Part shown: one piece after another, positions 18,102 to 26,056 of the stretch | Layout: every line of letters begins with the position of its first letter | How positions within the stretch are numbered: the first letter of the stretch is position 1 | Assembly: GCA_002355495.1 (NCBI GenBank) | Contig: AP017424.1 | Location: 6,885,501-6,949,500 of the forward strand | Direction of reading: 5' to 3' | DNA length: 64,000 nucleotides | Origin: Streptomyces laurentii | GTDB taxonomy: Bacteria > Actinomycetota > Actinomycetes > Streptomycetales > Streptomycetaceae | Made by a program: the position numbers and the translations under genes | Notes under the pieces: model-generated | Database searches by the model: none | Seen by the model: the letters and a program-made list of their open reading frames with translations, nothing else | Told to the model about the DNA's origin: nothing

Positions 18102-18568
18102 GCGGCGCCTTCGACGCCGCCACCGGCGACGGCCCCCCGCTGCCCGAGGCCGACGCGGAGCAGCGCTCCCGCGAGGTGCGGACCGCTCTCGAAGGGCTGC
18201 TCCAGATCCGCCGGCTGACCCACGCCCAGGGCGGCGACCCGGCCGCCCGGCCCGCCGACTGGGAGCTGCGGCAGCCGGTCCGGGCGGTGGCCCTCGCCCT
18301 GGAGGCCGCGAGACAGCCGCCGTCCGCGGTCGCCCCCGACGGCACCCGGGTGGCCACCGGCTACCGGGTCACGGCGGGCGATCGCCCCGGCACCGCCGTC
18401 GTCGAGTGGCTCGGCCCGCCCGCGACGGGCGCCGCCCACGACGCCGAGGCCGCCCTCGCCGCCTGCGCCGCCGCCCTCGAACGCCTCGGCTGGGACGCCC
18501 TCCTCTACCGCGGCCCGCGCCGCCACCGCTACCTGGAGGTCGAGGCGCCGGCCGCTCCCGCGCGCTGA
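18098..18568 (+). CDS. Small protein coupled to the WGR-propeller gene
   Basis: A 156-residue Ala-rich protein. Its GTG start overlaps the preceding stop, so co-translation is expected. The sequence is mostly helical at both ends (SREVRTALEGLLQIRRLT and DAEAALAACAAALERLGWDA), with a short strand region PDGTRVATGYRVTAGDRPGT between. No domain is recognised and no membrane segment is present. Its constant position behind the WGR-propeller gene would be the best clue to its function. Confidence 0.65.
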   Translation: MSGAFDAATGDGPPLPEADAEQRSREVRTALEGLLQIRRLTHAQGGDPAARPADWELRQPVRAVALALEAARQPPSAVAPDGTRVATGYRVTAGDRPGTAVVEWLGPPATGAAHDAEAALAACAAALERLGWDALLYRGPRRHRYLEVEAPAAPAR

Positions 18569-18633
18569 CCCGCAGTGCCCCTCCCACGCGCTGATCCGTA
18601 CCCCCGCTCACACCACCGACCGAAAGCGAACCC

Positions 18634-20025
18634 ATGAACGCCCTGTACGACTTCGCCACGTGGGAACCGCTGCTGAGGCTGCTGCGCGGCCAGCACGCGG
18701 AGCGTCTGGCGGCCCCCGGGGGATACGTCTCCGGCTTCGTCCGTCTCGGCGCGTGGAGCGTCCCCTTGCGCCGCGCCCGTACCGCGTGGGGGCGGCGGGA
18801 AGGGGGCGTGGACCCGCGGGAGGAGGCCGCGGCGGTGGACCGGGTGCGGCACGCGCTCGGACCCGGCGAGCAGGTGTCCTTCGTCCTGACGGTCGACGCG
18901 GACGGGCGGGCCGAACTCCGGCTGTACGGCTCCAGTCCCGCCGTCGAGTCCGGCTACTCGGCCCACCCCGGCACCCTCGTCCTCGTCGAGGGCGCGCTGC
19001 CCGAACCCGTCCGCCGACGGCCCGAGACGTACCCGGACGTCCGGCCCGCGCCGACCGCCGACCCGGAGCTGCTCGCCCGCACCCTGCGGGAACGACTGCC
19101 CGACGCGACCGGAGCCACCGAGGAGGACCTCGTCCGGACGGAGGCGCGCCTCGGGCTCGCCCTGCCCGAGGAGCTCAAGGCGCTCTACCGGGTCACCCGG
19201 GCGCGCTCGGCGGACCACGCGGGTGACGACGCGGCGCGGGCGCGCCATGCCGACGCAGTGGACGGTGAACTCCTCGACCTCGACCGTCTCTTCGTCGCCG
19301 AGCCGTCGACCCGGAAGGTCTCGTGGGAGCAAGGGGCGGCGGAGGCGGTCCGCACCCCGCCCGACGCGGCCGTACAGGGGCTGATCGGCTCGCCCGGCTG
19401 GCTCGTCTTCGCCGGCACGGGCGGCGGCGACGGCATCGCCGTCGACCTCACCCCGGGACCGCGCGGTCACCTCGGGCAGATCGTCCTGCTCGACCACGAA
19501 CAGGTCATCGGGGCCAGGCTGCTCGCCGACAGCCTCACCGACTTCGTGGTGCGCGGCCGGCGCAAGGAGGACGGGCGACAGCGGCCCGGAGGCGGGGAAC
19601 CCGCCGTCGCGGACCTTTACACCGGCGGCCCCCGCGGCGTCGAGGCCGTGGCCCACCCCGCGCTCGAAGTGCTGTCGATCGGTGTGGGGCACGGCGTGGC
19701 GGTCGGCCTCGCCCCACTCATAGGCCTGCCGCGCCTGCGCACCCTTGAGGCGCGACCCGGCACACTCGCCGACCCGTTGGAGATCACGCGGCTGACGCAC
19801 CTGGAGTATCTGCGGCTCGGGCCGGACGACTGGCGCGTCCTGCTGGACGCGGGCGCCGTCCCGCGCACCCTGTCCGCCGCGTCCGTCGATTCCCGGGCCG
19901 GCCGGGACCCGCGCCCGATGCTGGATCTCGCCGACGAACTGCTCGCACTGTTCGGCCGGCCCGGGATACCGAGGACGGTCGTCACCGGCGACCTGGGACC
20001 CGGGCCCGCGCGGCGCGGTGTGTGA
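18634..20025 (+). CDS. SMI1/KNR4 (SUKH) family protein
   Basis: A 463-residue protein. A middle SUKH-like domain (about 155-320) carries the family pattern: TEEDLVRTEARLGLALPEEL then KALYRVTRA, a DGELLDLDRLF segment, and SPGWLVFAGTGGGDGIAVDL followed by GHLGQIVLLDHE. An N-terminal region of about 150 residues and a leucine-rich C-terminal tail (ALEVLSIGVGH, LPRLRTLEARPG, LTHLEYLRLG) flank it. SUKH proteins often act as immunity proteins against polymorphic toxins or as general protein-binding modules. No toxin gene is visible nearby, so here it may serve a different purpose. It follows the WGR-propeller pair on the same strand after 65 bases. Confidence 0.75.
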   Translation: MNALYDFATWEPLLRLLRGQHAERLAAPGGYVSGFVRLGAWSVPLRRARTAWGRREGGVDPREEAAAVDRVRHALGPGEQVSFVLTVDADGRAELRLYGSSPAVESGYSAHPGTLVLVEGALPEPVRRRPETYPDVRPAPTADPELLARTLRERLPDATGATEEDLVRTEARLGLALPEELKALYRVTRARSADHAGDDAARARHADAVDGELLDLDRLFVAEPSTRKVSWEQGAAEAVRTPPDAAVQGLIGSPGWLVFAGTGGGDGIAVDLTPGPRGHLGQIVLLDHEQVIGARLLADSLTDFVVRGRRKEDGRQRPGGGEPAVADLYTGGPRGVEAVAHPALEVLSIGVGHGVAVGLAPLIGLPRLRTLEARPGTLADPLEITRLTHLEYLRLGPDDWRVLLDAGAVPRTLSAASVDSRAGRDPRPMLDLADELLALFGRPGIPRTVVTGDLGPGPARRGV

Positions 20026-20054
20026 CGGCCGCGGCGCCGTGAGCGCGGTGGCGG

Positions 20055-20477
20055 TCAGGCGATCGAGGCGGAGACGACCGCCGAGACGGCGAGGTTGACG
20101 GAGGCCGTCACCCACACCGCCGGGTGCGGCTCGGGGTCGACCAGCGTCGCGCCGAGCTTGCCCGGGGTGACCAGGTCGACCACGAAGAAGGCGACGGCCA
20201 TCATGACCAGGCCGAGCAGGCCGAACGCGGCCGTGGAGACGAGGCCCTTGGCGAAGTCGTCATAGGTCGTCCAGATCGCGGTGAAGACGATGCCGCCTAT
20301 GCCGAGCAGCGCGGAGCTGAGCAGGATCGCGGCGTTGCGGTTGCGGTCCTCCCAGATCTGGCGGCCGAGCTTGCCGGGCGTGAGGAGGTCGATCAGGACG
20401 ATGCCGAGGATGAGCAGGACGACGCCGAGGGCGCCGTAGGCCGCGGTCCGGCCAAGGCCGTTGACGATGTCGTTCAT
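20055..20477 (-). CDS. DUF350 (UPF0719) inner-membrane protein
   Basis: A 140-residue membrane protein of about four helices. It is built from two similar halves, each holding the DUF350 hallmark: LIDLLTPGKLG near residue 30 and FVVDLVTPGKLG near 100. The length and internal duplication match the family. Its biochemical role is unknown. Family members are often found with envelope or stress genes. The gene is convergent with the SUKH gene, 29 bases away. Confidence 0.85.
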   Translation of the reverse strand: MNDIVNGLGRTAAYGALGVVLLILGIVLIDLLTPGKLGRQIWEDRNRNAAILLSSALLGIGGIVFTAIWTTYDDFAKGLVSTAAFGLLGLVMMAVAFFVVDLVTPGKLGATLVDPEPHPAVWVTASVNLAVSAVVSASIA

Positions 20478-20620
20478 GGGATGCCGGCTCCGGAGGGGAG
20501 AGATCGCGAAGGATCGTGGTCAGGGACCGGCAGAATGTAACGCAGTACCAGGAGGCCCCGGCAGGAGGCCCGTGGAACCCGGATGTTCCGGGTACATCGG
20601 CTGCCCCGGCGGACAGCCGG

Positions 20621-20669
20621 ACGCCCCGGAAGGGAAGCGGCGGTGAGGCGCGCTTCCTCTCCGGGGCGT
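20621..20669 (-). terminator. Hairpin downstream of the HdeD-like gene
   Basis: ACGCCCCGGA at 20621-20630 pairs with TCCGGGGCGT at 20660-20669, and an inner GGAAGCG/CGCTTCC pair extends the stem. It lies about 85 bases after the stop of the HdeD-like gene on the minus strand and is a plausible terminator. Confidence 0.55.
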
Positions 20670-20752
20670 TCGTGTGTCCGTGTGTCCGTGTGCGGTGGTG
20701 GCACGGCGCAGGGGTGCGGCGCCTCGCGTACGCGGGTCCGCGACGGGCGGCG

Positions 20753-21379
20753 TCAGGCGCCCCGCGGGATGTGCTTGGCGCGGGAACGCACCTGGAACGC
20801 CGTCACGACCTCGATCAGACCGACCGCGATCAGCCAGGCGCCCGCCAGCACGGCCAGGACCGCCGCCGACTCCAGCGGCGAGACGATGAGGACGACGCCG
20901 GCGAACGTGCTGATCACACCCAGGAAGATCTGCCAGCCGCGGGCCGGCATCCCCGGGTCGGAGATCGCCGCCACCATCTGTGTGATGCCGTGGAACAGCC
21001 AGCCGATCCCGATCCACAAGGCGAGCAGCAGGATCGACTGCATCGCGCCCTTGAAGCAGAACAGGCCGAGCAGGATCGACAGGGCGCCGCTGATGAAGGC
21101 CATCACCCGCAGGGAGGTCCTGCCGTGGGTGCCGAACGCGGCGATCAGATGCAGGACACCGCTCACCAGCAGGTACAGGCCGAACAGGACGCCGGCCACG
21201 ACCAGCGAGTGCCCCGGCCACACCAGGACGAGAATGCCCAGGACCAGCGCGGCCAGACCGGCGAACAGCATGGCCTGCCAGGCCCAGTGGGCCAGCCTGC
21301 CGAGCGGCCCCGGCGGCAGACCGTTCCCTCCGCCGTCCCCCGGACGCTCGTACGGCGCGTGTGCATACGTGTCTGTCAT
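20753..21379 (-). CDS. HdeD-family membrane protein
   Basis: A 208-residue protein with about six membrane helices after a 40-residue polar N-terminus. The pattern of short helices with WPGHSLVVAGVLFGLYLLV, SGALSILLGLFCFKGAM, WLFHGITQMV and a tail running into AFQVRSRAKHIPRGA matches HdeD-like proteins, named for acid resistance in enterobacteria but of unknown biochemical role in actinobacteria. ATG 21379 is chosen because GGAG lies 8 bases upstream. A start seven codons earlier lacks this. Confidence 0.82.
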   Translation of the reverse strand: MTDTYAHAPYERPGDGGGNGLPPGPLGRLAHWAWQAMLFAGLAALVLGILVLVWPGHSLVVAGVLFGLYLLVSGVLHLIAAFGTHGRTSLRVMAFISGALSILLGLFCFKGAMQSILLLALWIGIGWLFHGITQMVAAISDPGMPARGWQIFLGVISTFAGVVLIVSPLESAAVLAVLAGAWLIAVGLIEVVTAFQVRSRAKHIPRGA

Positions 21380-21569
21380 GGCGGTCGCTCCGCTTCTCAT
21401 CTGCTGTTGTCCCGCTGGCGGCCGACCCGGCCCGGCGGGCCGTCAGCCGCGTTCTTACTAAAGCAATACCTGACGAACACCGCAAAAGATGACCTATTCG
21501 GACGAGTACCGCGAGGGGATCGGTCGCCGGGGCGCGCAGAGTGGAGAACGGCCGCGCCCTGCGGCCCCG

Positions 21570-21601
21570 CACCCCCGCGGCCCCTCACCCCCGCGGCCCC
21601 T
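21570..21601. repeat. 16-bp tandem duplication
   Basis: CACCCCCGCGGCCCCT is repeated twice head to tail, with a partial third copy, in the leader of the DoxX-like gene. No function is evident. Confidence 0.5.
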
Positions 21602-21674
21602 CACCCCACCCCGTACCGCACCTGCGGGGCACTCGCCCCCATGGCACCCGCCCTCCACCCCACCGGGAGTCCCC

Positions 21675-22259
21675 ATGACCACGCTCAGCCGCCGAGACCT
21701 CGGACTGCTCGCGCTCCGCGTCGGCACCGGCGCCGTCCTCGTCGCGCACGGCGCCCAGAAGCTCTTCGGCTGTTTCGGGGGCGGCGGCGTCGAGGGGACG
21801 ACGCAGGCCATGGAGGCCATGGGCTTCTCACCCGCCCGGGAGAGCGCCATCGCCGCCGGGCTCGGCGAGGCCGGAGGCGGCGCCCTGCTCGCCCTGGGGC
21901 TCGCCACGCCGGCGGCCGGCGCCGCCGCGGCGGGCGCCATGGCCGGGGCGGTCGCGGTGCACTACCCGGCGGGCTTCTTCGCCATGCAGGGCGGCTACGA
22001 GTACCCCGCGTTCCTCGGGTTCACCTCAGCGGCCATCGGTCTCGCCGGGGCCGGCCGGTACTCCCTGGACCACGCCACCGGACACGTCCTCGACCGGCCC
22101 TGGGTGGTCGTCACCGCCTTCGTCGGCGCCGCGCTCGCCGCCGCGGCCGTCGTCGGCCGCCGCGCCGACGCCCTGGCGGGGGCCGGGTCCGAGGGCGGGG
22201 ACGCGTCCGGGGCTTCGGGCGCCGACTCCGCGGCGCGGTCCGGCGAGCCGGGGGAGTGA
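21675..22259 (+). CDS. DoxX-family membrane protein
   Basis: A 194-residue protein with four hydrophobic helices. The first carries the DoxX pattern LALRVGTGAVLVAHGAQKLF, followed by a Gly-rich loop. Later helices include ESAIAAGLGEAGGGALLALG and the VAVHYPAGFF segment. A 35-residue Gly/Ser/Ala tail follows. Actinobacterial DoxX proteins have been linked to thiol redox and oxidative-stress complexes at the membrane. The next gene, a quinone-reductase-like enzyme, starts 4 bases downstream, so they form an operon and may both serve redox homeostasis. Confidence 0.85.
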   Translation: MTTLSRRDLGLLALRVGTGAVLVAHGAQKLFGCFGGGGVEGTTQAMEAMGFSPARESAIAAGLGEAGGGALLALGLATPAAGAAAAGAMAGAVAVHYPAGFFAMQGGYEYPAFLGFTSAAIGLAGAGRYSLDHATGHVLDRPWVVVTAFVGAALAAAAVVGRRADALAGAGSEGGDASGASGADSAARSGEPGE

Positions 22260-22263
22260 CGCC

Positions 22264-23214
22264 GTGAAGGCGATGGCCCTGCCCGAGTACGGCGGCCCCG
22301 ACACCCTCGTCCCCATGGAACTGGCCGAGCCGAAGGTCGCCCCCGGCGAGGTCCTGGTGCGGGTGGAGGCCGCCGGGGTGAACCCCGTCGACTGGAAGTT
22401 GGCCGGCGGCGGACTCGACCCCCTGATGGTGACCCACTTCCCGCTGATCCCCGGCTGGGACGTCGCCGGGGTCGTCGAGCGCAACGGCCTCGACTCGCCC
22501 GAGTTCGCCCCCGGCGACGAGGTGTTCGCCTACATCCGCAAGGACAGCGCCGAGTGCGGCGGGTACGCGGAGCACGTCGCCGTCCCGATCAGGATGCTCG
22601 CCCGCAAGCCGCGCACGCTGGACTGGGCGCAGACCGCGGGCCTGCCGCTCGCCGGACTCACCGCGCTCCAGTCCGCCGACCGGGTCCGGGCCACCGCCGG
22701 CGACACCGTGCTCGTGCACGCCGCGGCCGGGGGAGTGGGCTCCCTCGCCACCCAGATCCTGGTCGCCCGCGGCGCCCGCGTCCTCGGTACCGCGAGCCCC
22801 GCCAACCACGACTTCCTGCGGGGCCTCGGCGCCGAACCCGTCGCGTACGGGCCGGGGCTCGCCGACCGGGTCCGGGCCCTCGCCCCCGACGGGGTGGACG
22901 CCGCGCTCGACTACGTCGGCGGTGAATCCGTCGACGTCTCCGTGGAGGTGCTGCGCTCCCCGGAACGGCTCGCCTCCGTCGCCGACCCGCGGGCCGCCGA
23001 CGTGGGCGGCCACTATGTGTGGGTACGGCCCGACGGCGCCGGCCTGTCGGCCCTGGCCGAACTCGCCGACGCGGGCCGGCTCACCGTCGTCGTCGACCGG
23101 GTCCTGCCGCTCGCCGACGCCCCGGAGGCCTGGCGGCTGAACGCGCGGGGGCACACCCGGGGCAAGCTGGTCCTGGCCGTCGGCGACGCGGCGCGCGCGG
23201 CGGAGACGCCGTGA
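22264..23214 (+). CDS. NADPH:quinone reductase-like medium-chain dehydrogenase
   Basis: A 316-residue member of the zinc-independent quinone oxidoreductase branch of the MDR superfamily. A GroES-like N-terminal domain contains VLVRVEAAGVNPVDWKL and IPGWDVAGVVE. The Rossmann domain has the NADPH loop VLVHAAAGGVGSLATQI (about 155-172). No structural-zinc cysteine cluster is seen. It probably reduces quinones or similar electrophiles using NADPH. GTG 22264 lies 4 bases after the DoxX stop. At 316 residues it is of normal length. Confidence 0.88.
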   Translation: MKAMALPEYGGPDTLVPMELAEPKVAPGEVLVRVEAAGVNPVDWKLAGGGLDPLMVTHFPLIPGWDVAGVVERNGLDSPEFAPGDEVFAYIRKDSAECGGYAEHVAVPIRMLARKPRTLDWAQTAGLPLAGLTALQSADRVRATAGDTVLVHAAAGGVGSLATQILVARGARVLGTASPANHDFLRGLGAEPVAYGPGLADRVRALAPDGVDAALDYVGGESVDVSVEVLRSPERLASVADPRAADVGGHYVWVRPDGAGLSALAELADAGRLTVVVDRVLPLADAPEAWRLNARGHTRGKLVLAVGDAARAAETP

Positions 23215-23392
23215 CCGCTCCGGCCGGCGGCCCCGGCGGCCCCGGTCGCGCCGGTCGTCGTACGCGCGTGCGTGCCCGGTCCGGTGTCCGCATCCTGAAT
23301 ACTGGACCGGGAAGATCCGGAGCCGATCCGGTGCTGGCACTGGTGCGGACACTTTTGCGGGCACGCCACGAGGGAAGGGACCGCTGCCGGTC

Positions 23393-24304
23393 ATGAAGAT
23401 CGATCTCACGGACACCAGCTCCAGCAAGATCAACAAGGCGATCCTGGAGGCCAGGCGGGCGGTCGGCACGCCCGCCGTCGGCATGGTCCTCACCCTCGTG
23501 ATCGTGACCGACGAGGAGAACGCCTACGACTCCGTGCGCGCCGCCAACGAGGCCTCCCGCGAGCATCCGTCCCGCACCCTCGTCGTCGTCAAGCGGCACG
23601 CCCGTTTCCCGCGCGAGCGCCACTCGGCCCGCCTCGACGCCGAGGTCCGGATCGGCACGGACGCGGGCTCGGGCGAGACCGTGCTGCTCCGGATGCGCGG
23701 CGACATCACCCGCCGCGCCGACTCCGTCGTCCTGCCGCTGCTCCTGCCGGACGCGCCCGTCGTCGTGTGGTGGCCGGTCGACGCCCCCGAGGTGCCGTCC
23801 CGCGATCCGCTCGGCGCGCTCGCCCAGCGCCGTATCACCGACTCGTACGCCGTGGAGAACCCGATCGCGGCGCTCGACGCCCGCGCCGCCTCGTACGCGC
23901 CCGGCGACACCGACCTCGCCTGGACCCGGCTCACCCCCTGGCGGTCGCTGCTCGCCGCCGCCCTCGACCAGGCCCGGGCGACGGTGACCTCGGCCGCCGT
24001 CGAGAGCGAAGCGGACAACCCCAGTGCCGAACTGCTCGCCCGCTGGTTCGGCCGGCGGCTGAACGTGCCGGTGGAGCGGGTCGTCACGGACGGCCCCGTC
24101 GTCACCGCCGTCCGCATGGGCACCCCCGACGGCGAGATCGTCATCGACCGCCCCGAGGGCCCGGTCGCCCATCTCTCCATCCCCGGCCAGCCCCACCGCG
24201 TCATGGCCCTCAAGGTCCGCACCACCGCCGAACTCATCGCCGAGGAACTGCGCCGGCTCGACCCGGACGAGGCGTACGAGTCGGCGCTGCGGTACGAGGG
24301 TTAG
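23393..24304 (+). CDS. OpcA-like glucose-6-phosphate dehydrogenase assembly protein, orphan copy
   Basis: A 303-residue protein that follows OpcA closely: MKIDLTDTSSSKINKAI, GMVLTLVIVTDEENAYDSVR, VVLPLLLPDAPVVVWWP, DTDLAWTRLTPWRSLLAAAL and a final EELRRLDPDEAYESALRYE. OpcA allosterically activates glucose-6-phosphate dehydrogenase and is normally encoded between zwf and pgl. Neither is here, so this is a second copy. It ends just after the conserved core, lacking the 40-60 residue Ala/Lys-rich tail common in Streptomyces OpcA. The TAG stop is formed across the left end of the MITE copy at 24303, so the insertion probably shortened the gene. The core is complete and may still work. Confidence 0.85.
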   Translation: MKIDLTDTSSSKINKAILEARRAVGTPAVGMVLTLVIVTDEENAYDSVRAANEASREHPSRTLVVVKRHARFPRERHSARLDAEVRIGTDAGSGETVLLRMRGDITRRADSVVLPLLLPDAPVVVWWPVDAPEVPSRDPLGALAQRRITDSYAVENPIAALDARAASYAPGDTDLAWTRLTPWRSLLAAALDQARATVTSAAVESEADNPSAELLARWFGRRLNVPVERVVTDGPVVTAVRMGTPDGEIVIDRPEGPVAHLSIPGQPHRVMALKVRTTAELIAEELRRLDPDEAYESALRYEG

Positions 24305-24463
24305 GGCCTTTCTTTTGGATCTTGCTGGGCTCGCGTGCCCCGGCACGCGCGCTCGCCGCGTTGTCGTCGGTCGCCAACGCTCCGCGTTGTCTCCCTCCTC
24401 CGCCTTGCGATCACACGCACCGGACCCCGCTCCCTGCTCCAGCCTGAGCCAAAGAAAGGCCCT
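24303..24463. repeat. MITE-like repeat, copy 2
   Basis: A 161-bp copy of the element at 3343-3504, differing at only a handful of positions, mainly near the right end where the repeat reads GAGCCAAAGAAAGG rather than GATCCAAAAGAAAGG. The left end starts inside the opcA stop codon. The right end is immediately followed by the IS701-type element. Confidence 0.75.
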
Positions 24464-24465
24464 AG

Positions 24466-25907
24466 TAGGGCTTGGTCAGGTTGGTGTTGGTGTGGGTATG
24501 CCGCGGTGACAGGTGGGGCAGACGCCGGTCCATGTCGCGAGGAGGGTCTGTAGCTCGCGGACGATGCGGTAGAGGCTCAGGCCGGCGCCGTGTCTTTTGG
24601 GGCTCTGGCCAGTCGTTGCAAGGTGCAGAAGGCGTGGGCGACGGAGACGAGGGTGACGTGGTGGTGCCACCCGTTCCAGGTGCGGCCCTCGAAGTGGGCC
24701 AGGCCCAGGGCCTGTTTCATCTCGCGGTAGTCGTGTTCGATGCGCCAGCGGAGCTTGGCCAGGCGGACCAGGGTGGTCAGCGGGGTGTCGGCGGGCAGGT
24801 CGGAGAGCCAGAACTGGACGGGTTCGGCCTGGCCGGCCGGCCACTCGGCCAGGAGCCAGCACTCGGGCAGTTCCGGGCCGTCGGCCGCCTGGCGGACCTC
24901 TCGTCCGGCAGGCCGGATCCGCAGAGTCACGAACCGCGAGTACATCCGCTTGAAGCCGCTGCGGCCGGTGCCGGGCCGGGAGCCCTCACGCCATTGCACC
25001 GGCTTCGCCGCCTTCCGGCCCGCCCCGATGACCAGCTGTTTCACCGACTGCGGCTTGTCCGGGTACTTCGCCACCGGCCGGCGTCCGGTCCCGGAGTACG
25101 GCTCTGCGACCGGCACCGCGTGGCCGGGCTGTGCCGAGAGGGTGGTGGAGATTCCCACCACGTAGTTGAGGCCGTGGGCCTGGAGGCCGTGCCGGAAGGC
25201 GGCCGCGTCGCCGTATCCGGCGTCCGCGACGGCCACCGGGACCTCGATGCCCCAGGAGCGGGTCTCGTCGAGCATGTCGAGTGCGAGCTGCCATTTCTCC
25301 ACATGCCCGATGTCATCGGGAATCCGGCATGCGGCGCGGCGGGCGACCTTGTCCGGATCCGCCTTCACGGACCCGGGCGCCCAGGTCTCGGGCAGGAACA
25401 GCCGCCAGTCCACTGCCGCCGAGGCATGATCCGAGGCCAGGTGCAGCGAGACGCCCACCTGGCAGTTGGTGACCTTGCCCGCCGTGCCTGTGTACTGCCG
25501 CGACACACACGCCGAGGCATTGCCGTCCTTGAGGAACCCGGTGTCATCGAAGATCAGCACGGTGGGCCGGATCGCCTTCTCCATCCTCCAGGCCAGCCGG
25601 GCCCTCACATGCGCCGGGTCCCATGGGCTGGTGGTGATGAAGTGGGCCAGGGCCTGCCGGTTCCCGTCCTCGCCAAGCCGGGTGGCCATCGGCTCGACCG
25701 ACTTGCGCTGCCCGTCCGTGAGCAGGCCCCGCAGGTAGACCCGCCCCCACCGACGCTGATCATTACGCGCGAACGGCTCGAAGACCTCTGCCGCGAAGTC
25801 CTCCAACTCGCCACGCACAGCTGACATTTCCTCCGGCGTCACACGTCCCCAACGACACACCAAACCCGCAGGACACGCAACACCAACACGAACCTGACCA
25901 AGCCCTA
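24466..25907 (-). mobile_element. IS701-family insertion sequence with CTAG target duplication
   Basis: The 1442-bp element is bounded by 28-bp inverted repeats with one mismatch. Both ends begin TAGGGCTTGGTCAGGTT and continue after one variable base with GTGTTGGTGT. CTAG flanks the element at 24462-24465 and 25908-25911. The left target overlaps the end of MITE copy 2. The single transposase gene runs right to left and needs a -1 frameshift for its full length. Confidence 0.85.
24476..25842 (-). CDS. IS701-family transposase, C-terminus in the -1 frame
   Basis: The first frame runs from GTG 25842 (or ATG 25827) to TGA 24577-24579 and encodes about 420 residues. It holds the DDE residues: Asp in TVLIFDDTGFLKDG, Asp in VAVADAGYGDAAAF and Glu in WRIEHDYREMKQALGLAHFE. 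The expected family C-terminus, LSLYRIVRELQTLLATWTG followed by a CPTCH motif, is encoded in the -1 frame and stops at 24476 inside the terminal repeat. The frames meet at C CCA AAA (zero-frame spacing), a canonical -1 slippery heptamer. Either the full 455-residue protein is made by programmed frameshifting or the gene has a recent one-base deletion. Confidence 0.82.
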
Positions 25908-26056
25908 CTAGGGGCTCGCCGCCCGCACGGAAGCTCCCGCTTCGTCCGGCACGCCGAAGCGGCCGAAGGCGCGGGGTTCCCTCCCGGCCGGCCGTACGGT
26001 GGTCGCGCGCGGCGTCGCGCCGCGTGCAACGACCGTTCACCGGGGGGAAGTCCACC

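Noticed and set aside
26024..26056. An upstream start adding 11 residues to the MGT glycosyltransferase.
   Set aside because: The extension covers the ribosome site of ATG 26057, and the family begins at the SRILVAATP strand.
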